DNA from: Akkermansia muciniphila
GTDB lineage: Bacteria > Verrucomicrobiota > Verrucomicrobiia > Limisphaerales > BJHT01
Assembly (NCBI GenBank): GCA_945861535.1
Contig: CAMAUZ010000039.1
Span: 1 to 64,000, forward strand
Direction of reading: 5' to 3'
DNA length: 64,000 bases
The number at the start of each line of letters is the position of its first letter. Position 1 is the first letter of the stretch. Below the pieces are notes generated by a model. The model made no database searches. It worked only from the letters and a program-made list of their open reading frames with translations, and was not told where the DNA came from. The position numbers and the translations under genes are program-made. Below, piece after piece: positions 24,590-32,177 of this stretch.

Positions 24590-25723
24590 TCAGTGCAGAC
24601 AGACGAGGTCCTGGCGCGGGTCAATGCCCCAGCGCGCGCCGACGGCTTCGAGTTCGGGTGTCAGCGTCCAGCGGTCGGGTTGCGGGCCGCCCTCGTGGTC
24701 GGGGTTGCCGCCTTTGAGGGCCATGCAGCCGTGATTGTTGCCGATCGCGAGGAGTTGCTGGCATTCCTCCGCGGTAAAGCGGAGTTCGGGCAGGGCGGCC
24801 AGTTCTTCGACTTTCTTCTCGATGGGTTTGCAGTTGGGACTGGCTTCCTGAATGAGGGTGGGGATGACGCTTTTCACCGCGGGCTGGGATAGGTTCCAGA
24901 GACAAGCGAGCTGGAGCAGGGTAAGGCTGTGGGCCTCGGCAAAGGAGCGCATCCGTTCGAGCTTGGCATTACCCGCCTCGACCCAGCCGGCGGGGCGGAA
25001 GGCACGGTGATCTTGCTGTCCGAACTTATGCCCCGGCTTCACGTCGTCGTGGAAGAGACCGCCGTAGTCCACGACGCGAGTGAGCAGGTTGATGTCGAAT
25101 TTCGCGGCGGCGGGCAGGCAGAGACTGCCGGGCCAGGGTTCGAGCGGATTGAGGATGATCATCGCCCAGTCGATGAGTTCCGAGAATTTCTCGAAACTCT
25201 GGATGAGATCGAGCGTGAAGCCGTTGGCCGGTCCCGGCGCGATGCCGAGGCGCTGGGTCAGGCCGCTCCGTTTAACGCGGTCAAGGGCGTCCCAGACGGC
25301 GGGACTGGAGTAGCCGGTGGCGTCGGGATTGTGCAACAGGAGCAGGTCGAACTGTTTCACCCCGCAACGTTCCAGCGATTTCTCCGTCGCGAGTTTCAGG
25401 TAGTCGAAATACTTCTCGGGCCCGCGCAGGGCCGGGTCGGTGAACCGGGGAAACCCCTTCGAGCCATCCCGTTTGCCTTCATAGAAATCATGGCCCACCG
25501 CGCCGACCAGGCAGTAACTGTCACGCGGATAGGCCGCCAAGGCGCGGCCGAGCATGATGTCGGCGACGCCGACGCCATAGACATCGGCGGTCATAAAGGT
25601 GCGGATGCCTTGCTCATAGGCGTGGCGGATGACGGCGAGAAAGCGGTCGTCGGGCAGCGGTTCGCCGAAGTGCATGAAGCGGCCGCCGCTCCAGATTCCA
25701 TAGGCTGTGCGAGTAGGTTCCAT
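24590..25723 (-). CDS. Aldo/keto-reductase-fold protein lacking the catalytic lysine
   Basis: The ATG at 25721-25723 starts the protein at MEPTRTAYGIWSGGRFMHFG (377 residues); the upstream extension runs through a heptad-type repeat and is rejected. The AKR barrel is recognisable: TADVYG supplies the Asp47/Tyr49 pair, LLLLHNPD the catalytic His near residue 109, and AIGNN-like and SVIPT segments the cofactor end. The strand that normally carries the catalytic Lys (x-x-x-T-K-V-G) reads CLVGAVGHDFYEG, with Ala at the Lys position. A secondary C-terminal region (~300-377) has no recognisable motif. Substrate and activity are unknown. The Shine-Dalgarno is weak. Confidence 0.75.
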   Translation of the reverse strand: MEPTRTAYGIWSGGRFMHFGEPLPDDRFLAVIRHAYEQGIRTFMTADVYGVGVADIMLGRALAAYPRDSYCLVGAVGHDFYEGKRDGSKGFPRFTDPALRGPEKYFDYLKLATEKSLERCGVKQFDLLLLHNPDATGYSSPAVWDALDRVKRSGLTQRLGIAPGPANGFTLDLIQSFEKFSELIDWAMIILNPLEPWPGSLCLPAAAKFDINLLTRVVDYGGLFHDDVKPGHKFGQQDHRAFRPAGWVEAGNAKLERMRSFAEAHSLTLLQLACLWNLSQPAVKSVIPTLIQEASPNCKPIEKKVEELAALPELRFTAEECQQLLAIGNNHGCMALKGGNPDHEGGPQPDRWTLTPELEAVGARWGIDPRQDLVCLH

Positions 25724-26008
25724 AAAATCGGTAGTCTGAGTTAGGTAGTCTGAGTCAGTTGGTAACTTAGGCTGGCAGGGCCAGCCGTCCCCGGACGGTT
25801 CACGGGGGTGGCACGGCGAACTGACCAATCGCTGGCGAGAATCTTCCGCCGGACGTCGGAAGCAAAGCAAGCCTGCAGTCCCGTGAAGTTGCGGGCCGGC
25901 CAGTTCGTTGGCGCGATGGTGTCAGTCGGGCCCGGGCGGCGGCGGCGCCGGAAGATCTGGCGGCGGGTCGGGGACGGACGCGTGGGCGAACCGGTGGGGG
26001 CCGCGGGG

Positions 26009-26356
26009 TTATTCGAGCGTCATCCGCGTCGGCGTCAGCTCGTACCGATCCAGGACTTTGCGCACGAGGCCCGTGACTTTGGCCGGCTTGGTATCCGCAC
26101 AGACTTCCGGGTGGAAGCGTTTGGCGACCTCGTTGTGGACGATATAATACTTCGTCGGCACGCCACCCTTGTCGGCGATGAGCACGGTCTTGCAGTAGTC
26201 GTCTTCCTTCAGGCCGTTCTTCAGGCAGGTCGCGCGCCCCTTGAGGGTGATCACTTTCGAGCCGGCATCGACATCGACAACCGCCGCCCGAACGCCGCTG
26301 CCCATGGCCAGGCCGGTGAGGATTACCCATGTGACAAGATTTTTTTTCATCTGCAT
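26009..26356 (-). CDS. Small secreted Cys/His protein, paralogue A (possibly DUF6370-like)
   Basis: 115 residues with a signal peptide (MQMKKNLVTWVILTGLAMGS). The mature part shares with the downstream-numbered neighbour (26,610) the pattern L-K-G-R-x-x-C-x-K-x-x-L-K-E-x-D-x-C-x-x-V-L ... T-K-Y/F-Y ... V-x-K-x-F-H-x-E-x-C. Here the second Cys of the CxxC in paralogue B is Asn (CLKNG). The remaining Cys and His residues suggest metal binding or disulfides. Similarity to DUF6370 is by recollection and unconfirmed. The two genes lie in tandem on the minus strand, 253 bp apart, so a simple operon is uncertain. Confidence 0.65.
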   Translation of the reverse strand: MQMKKNLVTWVILTGLAMGSGVRAAVVDVDAGSKVITLKGRATCLKNGLKEDDYCKTVLIADKGGVPTKYYIVHNEVAKRFHPEVCADTKPAKVTGLVRKVLDRYELTPTRMTLE

Positions 26357-26609
26357 TTGCTGCTTCGCTGATTCCGTATGTCGCGCGGTGGGAGGGGCTG
26401 CCCCCGGCCTGATTCACCGCGTCCCGGAAATCTCCGGGCGGGCGGCCGGCAGTTGTTCGTCTGCCAACTTTGAACCGAACTCCATCGCCGCCGACGGCCG
26501 AACATCGCACGAACCGGCGGTGATTACCAAACAAGAAGCGCCCGCCGGGTTCCTGAAGGGTGCCCCAGCGGGCGGTCGTGGGTCTCAGCCAAAGTGTTCC
26601 CACCACGGT

Positions 26610-26939
26610 TTAGTCGGCGGTGATTTTGGCGGGCGTGACTTCGAATGTGTCACCTACCTTTTTGCACACGCCGACGACGGTGATTTTCTTCCGCTCGGTG
26701 CAGATTTCGGAGTGGAACTTTTTGCTGACGTCGTTTTGCACCAGATAGAACTTCGTTTCCTTGCCGTTCTTTTCAGTGACCAAGACGTTCTGGCAGCTAT
26801 CCGATTCCTTTAGGACGCACTTCATGCAGGCACCGCGACCCTTGAGGGGGATCTCCTTGCCGGCGGACTCGGCGGGCAAGGGCGTCGCGCCGACGATCAA
26901 TCCGGCGGCAGCTAATAGAATAACGAGTGATTTTTTCAT
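26610..26939 (-). CDS. Small secreted Cys/His protein, paralogue B (possibly DUF6370-like)
   Basis: The ATG at 26937-26939 begins a signal peptide (MKKSLVILLAAAGLIVGATPL), giving 109 residues. The core has GRGACMKCVLKESDSCQNVL, so a CxxC is intact, followed by KFYLVQNDVSKKFHSEICTE with conserved His and Cys. The arrangement C-x2-C ... C ... H-x3-C is reminiscent of a small metal or haem-like ligand set, but no known family function is claimed. It is upstream of paralogue A on the same strand and divergent from the DUF1080 genes. Confidence 0.65.
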   Translation of the reverse strand: MKKSLVILLAAAGLIVGATPLPAESAGKEIPLKGRGACMKCVLKESDSCQNVLVTEKNGKETKFYLVQNDVSKKFHSEICTERKKITVVGVCKKVGDTFEVTPAKITAD

Positions 26940-27218
26940 TATGGGGAATCTGGAGGTTGAATTTTGCGCTGTTATCTGACCTGGCCGCCGCTCAACTCGA
27001 GCAGCCCAAGCTCGGGTAGCCAGATGCAAATCCACGGGATCGGACCTCGCACAAATCGCCCAGAGTTGACCCTTTTTTTGCCTTTTCCGGTCCCGGCCGG
27101 TCTGCCGTGGGCCGTCCTGATCGGCTCGGCCAAACAAAGATTAAAGAACTTGCCTCGCCCCCCCGTCGCAGTGCTTGATCCGGTCGTTCATGCCCGTTAC
27201 CAATCTGCCCGCTAACCT

Positions 27219-27998
27219 ATGATACTCATGAAAAAACCTCTCCTGTCCTGCATTCCTTGCGGTGGTCTCGTCGCCACCGCCGCCGCGCTGCTGCTCGTCG
27301 GCAGTGCCCTGGCGGAAGTCCAACCGCCGCCGGGTTTCAAGGCCCTGTTCAACGGCAAAGACCTGTCCGGCTGGCGCGGCGGCACCACCTTTGACCATCG
27401 CAAACTGCTCGCGATGCCCGACGACAAACGCGCCGAGCAGATCAAAAAGTGGACCGCCCCCGACCAGAAAGGCTCGATGCTGGAAGTCAGCGCCAAGACC
27501 GGCAAAGCCCACTGGTACATCGAGGGCGACGAGTTGGTGAACGACGGCTACGGCATGTACGCGACCACCGAAAAGGACTACGGCGACTTCGAATTGCTCG
27601 TCGAGTACAAGACTGTCCCGCTCGCCGACAGCGGCATCTATTTGCGCGGCGTGCCGCAGGTCCAGATCTGGGATTACACCGAGAAGGCCAAGTTCAAGCT
27701 CGGCGCCGACAAAGGTTCCGGCGGCCTTTGGAACAACAGCGCCGGCGCACCTGGCAAAGACCCGCTTGTGCTTGCTGACAAGCCCTTCGGCGAATGGAAC
27801 GCCTTCCGCATCAAAATGGTCGGCGACAAGGTCACCATCCACCTCAACGGCAAGCTCGTCGTGGACAACGCCAAGCTCGAAAACTACTACGATCGCAAGC
27901 TCAGCGTGCCGGAAAAAGGCCCCATCCAGCTCCAGACCCATGGCGGCGAAATCCGCTGGCGCAACATTTTCATCAAGGAACTCACCGCGGGAAACTGA
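27219..27998 (+). CDS. DUF1080 (3-keto-disaccharide hydrolase-like) secreted protein, first
   Basis: 259 residues. ATG codons at 27219 and 27228 both precede a signal peptide (KKPLLSCIPCGGLVATAAALLLVGSA); the first is used here. The concanavalin-like DUF1080 domain begins FKALFNGKDLSGWRGG (residue ~42) and contains DFELLVEYKTVPLADSGIYLRG, WNAFRIKMVGDKVTIHLNG and ends GEIRWRNIFIKEL, all typical. The family acts on sugars; some members hydrolyse 3-ketoglycosides. It is followed after 45 bp by a second DUF1080 gene, so the two are probably co-transcribed. Confidence 0.88.
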   Translation: MILMKKPLLSCIPCGGLVATAAALLLVGSALAEVQPPPGFKALFNGKDLSGWRGGTTFDHRKLLAMPDDKRAEQIKKWTAPDQKGSMLEVSAKTGKAHWYIEGDELVNDGYGMYATTEKDYGDFELLVEYKTVPLADSGIYLRGVPQVQIWDYTEKAKFKLGADKGSGGLWNNSAGAPGKDPLVLADKPFGEWNAFRIKMVGDKVTIHLNGKLVVDNAKLENYYDRKLSVPEKGPIQLQTHGGEIRWRNIFIKELTAGN

Positions 27999-28043
27999 GC
28001 ACCAACCTCGCCTCTCATCGGCAGCAAATAAATTGAAATCCCC

Positions 28044-28700
28044 ATGAACCTCCGCCCCCTTCAACGCCTCGCCGCCCTCGCCGCGGCCCTCACCCTCACC
28101 GCCTTCTCCGCCGCGGCCGCGGACGAAGACGGCTTCGTTTCCCTCTTCAACGGCAAGGATCTCACCGGCTGGGCCGGTCCCGTGGACCAATATGAAGTCA
28201 AAGATGGCGCGATCGCCTGCAAGCCCGGCAAAGGCGGCACCCTGCACACCAAGGACGAATACGCCGACTTCATCGTCCGCCTTGAGATCAAGCTGCCGCC
28301 CGGCGGCAACAACGGACTGGCCATTCGTTATCCCGGCAAAGGCGACACTGCCTACGTCGGCATGTGCGAACTCCAGGTGCTCGACGATTCCAGCCCCAAG
28401 TACGCCAAGCTGAATCCCAGCCAATACCATGGCTCGGCCTACGGCATGGCCGCCGCCAAACGCGGCCACCAAAAACCCGTCGGCGAATGGAACGAGCAGG
28501 AAGTCACAGTCAAAGGCTCGACTATCAAGGTTGTGCTCAACGGCACCGTCATCCTCGATACCGATCTCAGCAAAGTTGATCCTGCGACCTACATGGGGAA
28601 ATCCAAACATCCCGGGGTAACCCGCACCACCGGCTACTTCGGATTCGCCGGGCACGGCGACGCCGTCCAGTTCCGTAACATCCGGATCAAGAAGCTGTAA
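28044..28700 (+). CDS. DUF1080 (3-keto-disaccharide hydrolase-like) secreted protein, second
   Basis: 218 residues with signal peptide MNLRPLQRLAALAAALTLTA. DUF1080 hallmarks: FVSLFNGKDLTGWAG, ADFIVRLEIKLPPGGNNGLA, GEWNEQEVTVKGSTIKVVLNG and GYFGFAGHGDAVQFRNIRIKKL. It is more diverged from the preceding paralogue than a recent duplication would be, suggesting distinct substrates. A hairpin terminator follows 43 bp after the stop. Confidence 0.88.
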   Translation: MNLRPLQRLAALAAALTLTAFSAAAADEDGFVSLFNGKDLTGWAGPVDQYEVKDGAIACKPGKGGTLHTKDEYADFIVRLEIKLPPGGNNGLAIRYPGKGDTAYVGMCELQVLDDSSPKYAKLNPSQYHGSAYGMAAAKRGHQKPVGEWNEQEVTVKGSTIKVVLNGTVILDTDLSKVDPATYMGKSKHPGVTRTTGYFGFAGHGDAVQFRNIRIKKL

Positions 28701-28742
28701 GTCGGGCAGTTCCGCGAGCCAACGCCGCACCGGAAAAAACAA

Positions 28743-28787
28743 CGCCCCTTGGCCGTCGCAACCGCGACGCCAAGGGGCGATTTGTTT
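28743..28787 (+). terminator. Terminator after the DUF1080 pair
   Basis: CGCCCCTTGGCCGTCGC (28743-28759) pairs with 28764-28779 (one bulge, AACC loop) and is followed by ATTTGTTT. Confidence 0.75.
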
Positions 28788-28879
28788 GCCGGTCGTATTC
28801 TGACTGATCTTCCCCTGTAGCAAGGGCCGGAGTGACCACGGTAAACTTGGGCTGGGCAACTACTCGGGGCACCAGACCA

Positions 28880-28993
28880 AAAACCACTAACCAGCACTAA
28901 CCTGCACTAATGGGAAGCAATCCAAGGCGTAGCGAAAAAGTGAAGTCGGACCATTCTCCTTATTAGTGCCGGTTAGTGCCGGTTAGTGGTTTT
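28880..28993. repeat. Inverted repeat of nonamer-type 'CACTAAC' arrays
   Basis: AAACCACTAACCAGCACTAA... at 28880-28914 pairs imperfectly with the array of GGTTAGTGCC units at 28961-28993. Units are repeated about every nine bases inside each arm. No ORF is present in the 359-bp gap before the prepilin gene. Confidence 0.7.
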
Positions 28994-29059
28994 AACTGGT
29001 TCGTAGTCCCGCAACTGCCGAATCCAAAGTTAGCTTTGCCGTCCCTGTTTCCCCCAATT

Positions 29060-29761
29060 TCACCACACCCCGTTGGCCGGGTCGTAAGTCTGCGTCGCGG
29101 GCCAGGTGTCGTACCCGTTGGGGAACTTGTAGAATTCCACATGTCCGTCGGCAAAAAAGCTGACCACCCGTCGTTCACCGACATAGTTGTGCCACCAGGT
29201 CTTTTGGGCCAGGACGTTGCGGTCCTTGTGCCAGATGTAATCGCCGAAGATAAATTTCTTATCCGGCGCGCCGCTGCAATCGGACTCCCGGCTGGTGTTG
29301 GCAATGGTCGTGCCCGTGACATGCCGGACTTGGAACCGGTCGAGGTTCCACTGCACCGAGTAGCTGTTGCCATAGCCGAAGAAACAACTGGCCACATTCC
29401 ACACATCGTCACCCCCGTCGGACGGGCAGCGGAACACATTGGTGCCGCCGACGTAGGGATTGAGCAGTCGGCTGGTCCCCGGGGTCAGGCCTGAGCCGGC
29501 GTTGTTGGTGCCCGTCTGGCCGCCCCAGTCATTCCACGAGGCGTGGATCGGATAGGCGTCGTCGTAGTCACTCACGTAAACCTTGAACGACAGCCCGATC
29601 TGTCGCGCATTGCTCAAGCACTGGGCCTTCTTCGATTTCTCCTTCGCCTTGGCCAGCGCTGGCAGCAACATGCCGGCCAGAATGCCGATGATCGCGATGA
29701 CCACCAGCAGTTCGATGAGGGTGAAAGCCGCGCGTGCCCCGGGGGGCGTGAATGTCTTCAT
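29060..29761 (-). CDS. Type II secretion/pseudopilin-like prepilin protein (H-X9-DG type)
   Basis: The ATG at 29759-29761 gives 233 residues. The prepilin cleavage/methylation motif ([26 protein letters not shown]) starts near residue 12: Gly/Ala-Phe at the cut, Glu at +5. The following [24 protein letters not shown] and the C-terminal FFADGHVEF are hallmarks of the PVC-specific DUF1559-like or H-X9-DG prepilin families. The protein is anchored in the inner membrane and processed by PilD. Its target (pseudopilus or surface sheet) is unknown. A second member lies at 59,898. Confidence 0.88.
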   Translation of the reverse strand: MKTFTPPGARAAFTLIELLVVIAIIGILAGMLLPALAKAKEKSKKAQCLSNARQIGLSFKVYVSDYDDAYPIHASWNDWGGQTGTNNAGSGLTPGTSRLLNPYVGGTNVFRCPSDGGDDVWNVASCFFGYGNSYSVQWNLDRFQVRHVTGTTIANTSRESDCSGAPDKKFIFGDYIWHKDRNVLAQKTWWHNYVGERRVVSFFADGHVEFYKFPNGYDTWPATQTYDPANGVW

Positions 29762-30075
29762 AGCTAGGGAAGCAATTTTGCGTTTCGTCCCGGACGATCG
29801 CCGCACCGCCGGTGCCCTTTATCAGCACGGTCCGGCGCGGTTGCCGTTGGGGATTCATTGACTGAATCATCGCACCTCATGGGCGGGAGTCACGGATTCT
29901 TAACTCCGTGCGGACGACCGGACGTTGCGTACCGCAGGCGTCCCCGCCTGCGAGTTCGGGCGGCGTTTCGCCGCCAGAACCGGTTCACGGTGCTTGAGCG
30001 TCCGGCGCGCTCACGTTCCAGGTTGATCGAACCCCCCGGCCGCCGGGCCGCAGAGTGAGTGGCTCCGCGCGCGGC
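29762..30075. other. Gene-free spacer with palindromic hairpin words
   Basis: No gene seen. CGCAGGCGTCCCCGCCTGCG (29933-29952) and GGCGGCGTTTCGCCGCC (29959-29975) are 7-8-bp stems with 3-4-nt loops, the same design as hairpin words elsewhere in the window. No TIR of the GGGCGCATC family was found here. Confidence 0.6.
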
Positions 30076-30855
30076 TCACCACAGCGTCTTCCCGCCATCC
30101 AGCACCACCATGCTGCCCGTCATGAAACTGCTCGCCTCGCTCGCCAGATACAGTGCCAGCGCACCGATCTCGCGCGGTTCGCCCCAGCGTCCCACCGGAA
30201 TCGCCGCCCGCACCTCGCCCTCGAACTCCGGCCGCTCGCGGATCCATCGCCGGTTCGCATCCGTCAGGAACGGCCCCGGCGCGATGCAATTCACCGTGAC
30301 CCCCTGCGCCGCCCAATCCGCCGCCACCGCCTTCGTGAACATCACCAGCGCCGCCTTCGCCGTTTCATACGAACGCCCGCGCATCGTCTTCCCCGCCCAG
30401 AACGCGTTGATCGACGCGATGTTGATCACCCGCCCCCACTTCCGCGGCAGCATCGCCCCACCAATGAGCTTCGTGCAGACAAACGCCTGCGTGAGGTTCA
30501 AATCCACGATCCGCTGCCAGTCCGCCAGCGCCAGGTCTTCCGTTGGAATGTTGATCCGCCGCCCGCCGACGTTGTTGATCAAAATATCGATCACCGGATA
30601 CGCCGCGAGCACCCGCCGGCAAAATTCCTCCGCCGCCTCCGGCGTTCCCAAATCCGCCTGCACGCCCTCTACCCGCACGCCGCCCGCGCGCAACTCCGCC
30701 ACCGCCGCCGCCAGATGACCCGGATCACTCCCCGCGATCAACACCTCCGCCCCCGCCTCGCCCAACGCCCGCGCCATTTCCAGGCCCAGCCCCCGGCTCC
30801 CGCCCGTGATCAACGCGCGCCGTCCCGTGAGTTTGAATTGATCGAGAATCGGCAT
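30076..30855 (-). CDS. SDR-family oxidoreductase (gluconate 5-dehydrogenase / KduD-like)
   Basis: A classical short-chain dehydrogenase of 259 residues. TGGSRGLG (17-24) binds NAD(P); NNVGG (94-98), Ser148, Tyr163 and Lys167 (YETAK) form the active site; and the C-terminal MTGSMVVLDGGKT is typical. FKLTGRRALITGG and the overall pattern resemble gluconate 5-dehydrogenase and KduD enzymes that interconvert sugar-acid keto groups. It lies 39 bp downstream of an enolase-superfamily sugar-acid dehydratase-like gene on the same strand, so joint catabolism of a sugar acid is inferred. Confidence 0.88.
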   Translation of the reverse strand: MPILDQFKLTGRRALITGGSRGLGLEMARALGEAGAEVLIAGSDPGHLAAAVAELRAGGVRVEGVQADLGTPEAAEEFCRRVLAAYPVIDILINNVGGRRINIPTEDLALADWQRIVDLNLTQAFVCTKLIGGAMLPRKWGRVINIASINAFWAGKTMRGRSYETAKAALVMFTKAVAADWAAQGVTVNCIAPGPFLTDANRRWIRERPEFEGEVRAAIPVGRWGEPREIGALALYLASEASSFMTGSMVVLDGGKTLW

Positions 30856-30894
30856 GGTTTGTTCCCATCAAAGCCTGCGCCCGTGCATCATCGC

Positions 30895-32028
30895 TCAATC
30901 CAGCAACCGCTCGCCGCCAGTGTATTTCTTCACCGCCTCGCGATCCAACGTCAGCCCCAGCCCCGGCTTTGTCGGAATCGCCAGCATCCCGTCCGCATCC
31001 AGCTTCCAGCCGCCCGCCGTGATTTCATCAATGAACGGCGAACCCGTCAGATACTCGACCAGTTCCGTCCCCGGAAACGCTGACGCCAGTTGCAAATCCG
31101 CCGCCAGCCCGACCGCCGTATTCCAGCCATGCGGAATGAACCGCACCCCGTGCTCCTGCGCCATCCACGCGATGCGCCGCTCCTCGCTGATGCCCCCGCA
31201 CTTCGTCACGTCCGGCTGGATGATGTCGAACGCCCGCGCCTCCAGCCACGGCTGAAACCCCTGCCGCCGCGTCAACACCTCGCCGCCCGCAATCGGCACC
31301 GGCGAATGCTCGCGCAGCTTCACGAAATCCTCGAGCGCATCCGGCACCAGCGCCTCCTCGAACCAATGCACGTCGTATTCCGCGAGCATCTTCGCCGTGT
31401 TCAGCGCCCACTTGTAGCCATTGCACCAATGCGCGTCGCTCCCGCCCGCGTCCACCATCAGCTTGTTCTCCGGCCCCACCGCCTCGCGTGCCGCCGCCAC
31501 AATCGCCCGGTCCACCGCCGCGCTGCGCCGCCCGAACGGCCCCCAGCCAATCTTGAACGCGCGAAACCCCTGCGCCTTCACGCGCAACAAATGATCCCGC
31601 AGCTTCGCCGGCTCATCCATCAACAGCGACGCATACGGCTGCACCCGCTCGCGATAACGCCCGCCCAGCAACCGCCCCACCGGCTGCCCCGTCGCCTGTC
31701 CGAGCAAATCCCACAGCGCGATGTCGATCCCGCTGATCGCGTGCGTGATCGACCCGCCGCGCCCAAGCCAGAACATGTTTTGATGCAGCTTCTCGCTCAC
31801 GCGCTCCGGCTCCAGCGCGTTCTCGCCGCGATACAGCGGCTCCAAGACCGCCAGCGACGCCCGCACCAGCGCGTCATTGGTGAACACACTCCCCAGCCCC
31901 ACCGCGCCCTCGTCCGTATGCACAGCGACCAGCGTGTGAACACAATCCTCCGGCCGCAGCTCATTGCTCCAGCCGCCTTCGGGTGTCGCGCCGCGCAGTC
32001 CCGCGCAGCGAATTTCGCGTATTTTCAT
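30895..32028 (-). CDS. Mandelate racemase / muconate lactonizing enzyme family (enolase superfamily)
   Basis: A full-length enzyme of 377 residues. The N-terminal cap (1-130) has ISGIDIALWDLLGQATGQPVG. The barrel carries metal ligands Asp193 (VDAGGSD), Glu224 or Glu225 (HWFEEAL) and Glu250 (AGGEV), with Lys159 and His300 (FIPHGW) as the likely acid/base residues. This constellation is used for dehydration of acid sugars (galactarate, rhamnonate, fuconate type). The exact substrate is not inferable. The SDR follows downstream; together they probably degrade a sugar acid. Confidence 0.88.
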   Translation of the reverse strand: MKIREIRCAGLRGATPEGGWSNELRPEDCVHTLVAVHTDEGAVGLGSVFTNDALVRASLAVLEPLYRGENALEPERVSEKLHQNMFWLGRGGSITHAISGIDIALWDLLGQATGQPVGRLLGGRYRERVQPYASLLMDEPAKLRDHLLRVKAQGFRAFKIGWGPFGRRSAAVDRAIVAAAREAVGPENKLMVDAGGSDAHWCNGYKWALNTAKMLAEYDVHWFEEALVPDALEDFVKLREHSPVPIAGGEVLTRRQGFQPWLEARAFDIIQPDVTKCGGISEERRIAWMAQEHGVRFIPHGWNTAVGLAADLQLASAFPGTELVEYLTGSPFIDEITAGGWKLDADGMLAIPTKPGLGLTLDREAVKKYTGGERLLD

Positions 32029-32177
32029 AATTTGGTAAGCAAAGAACTTTGGGTGATCTCAAATGTGAATGGTGGCCAAACAATCAAAAAACGACTGCGA
32101 AACTCCTTCGGCCCCTCGGCCGCCTTGGGTTGCTGGTCGTGCAATGCGCATGTCGCGTTTCTCTCGCTTCCGCCAAG

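Noticed and set aside
28880-28993. Rho-independent terminator
   Set aside because: A better hairpin with a T tail directly follows the DUF1080 pair; this one is a repeat with a long loop.
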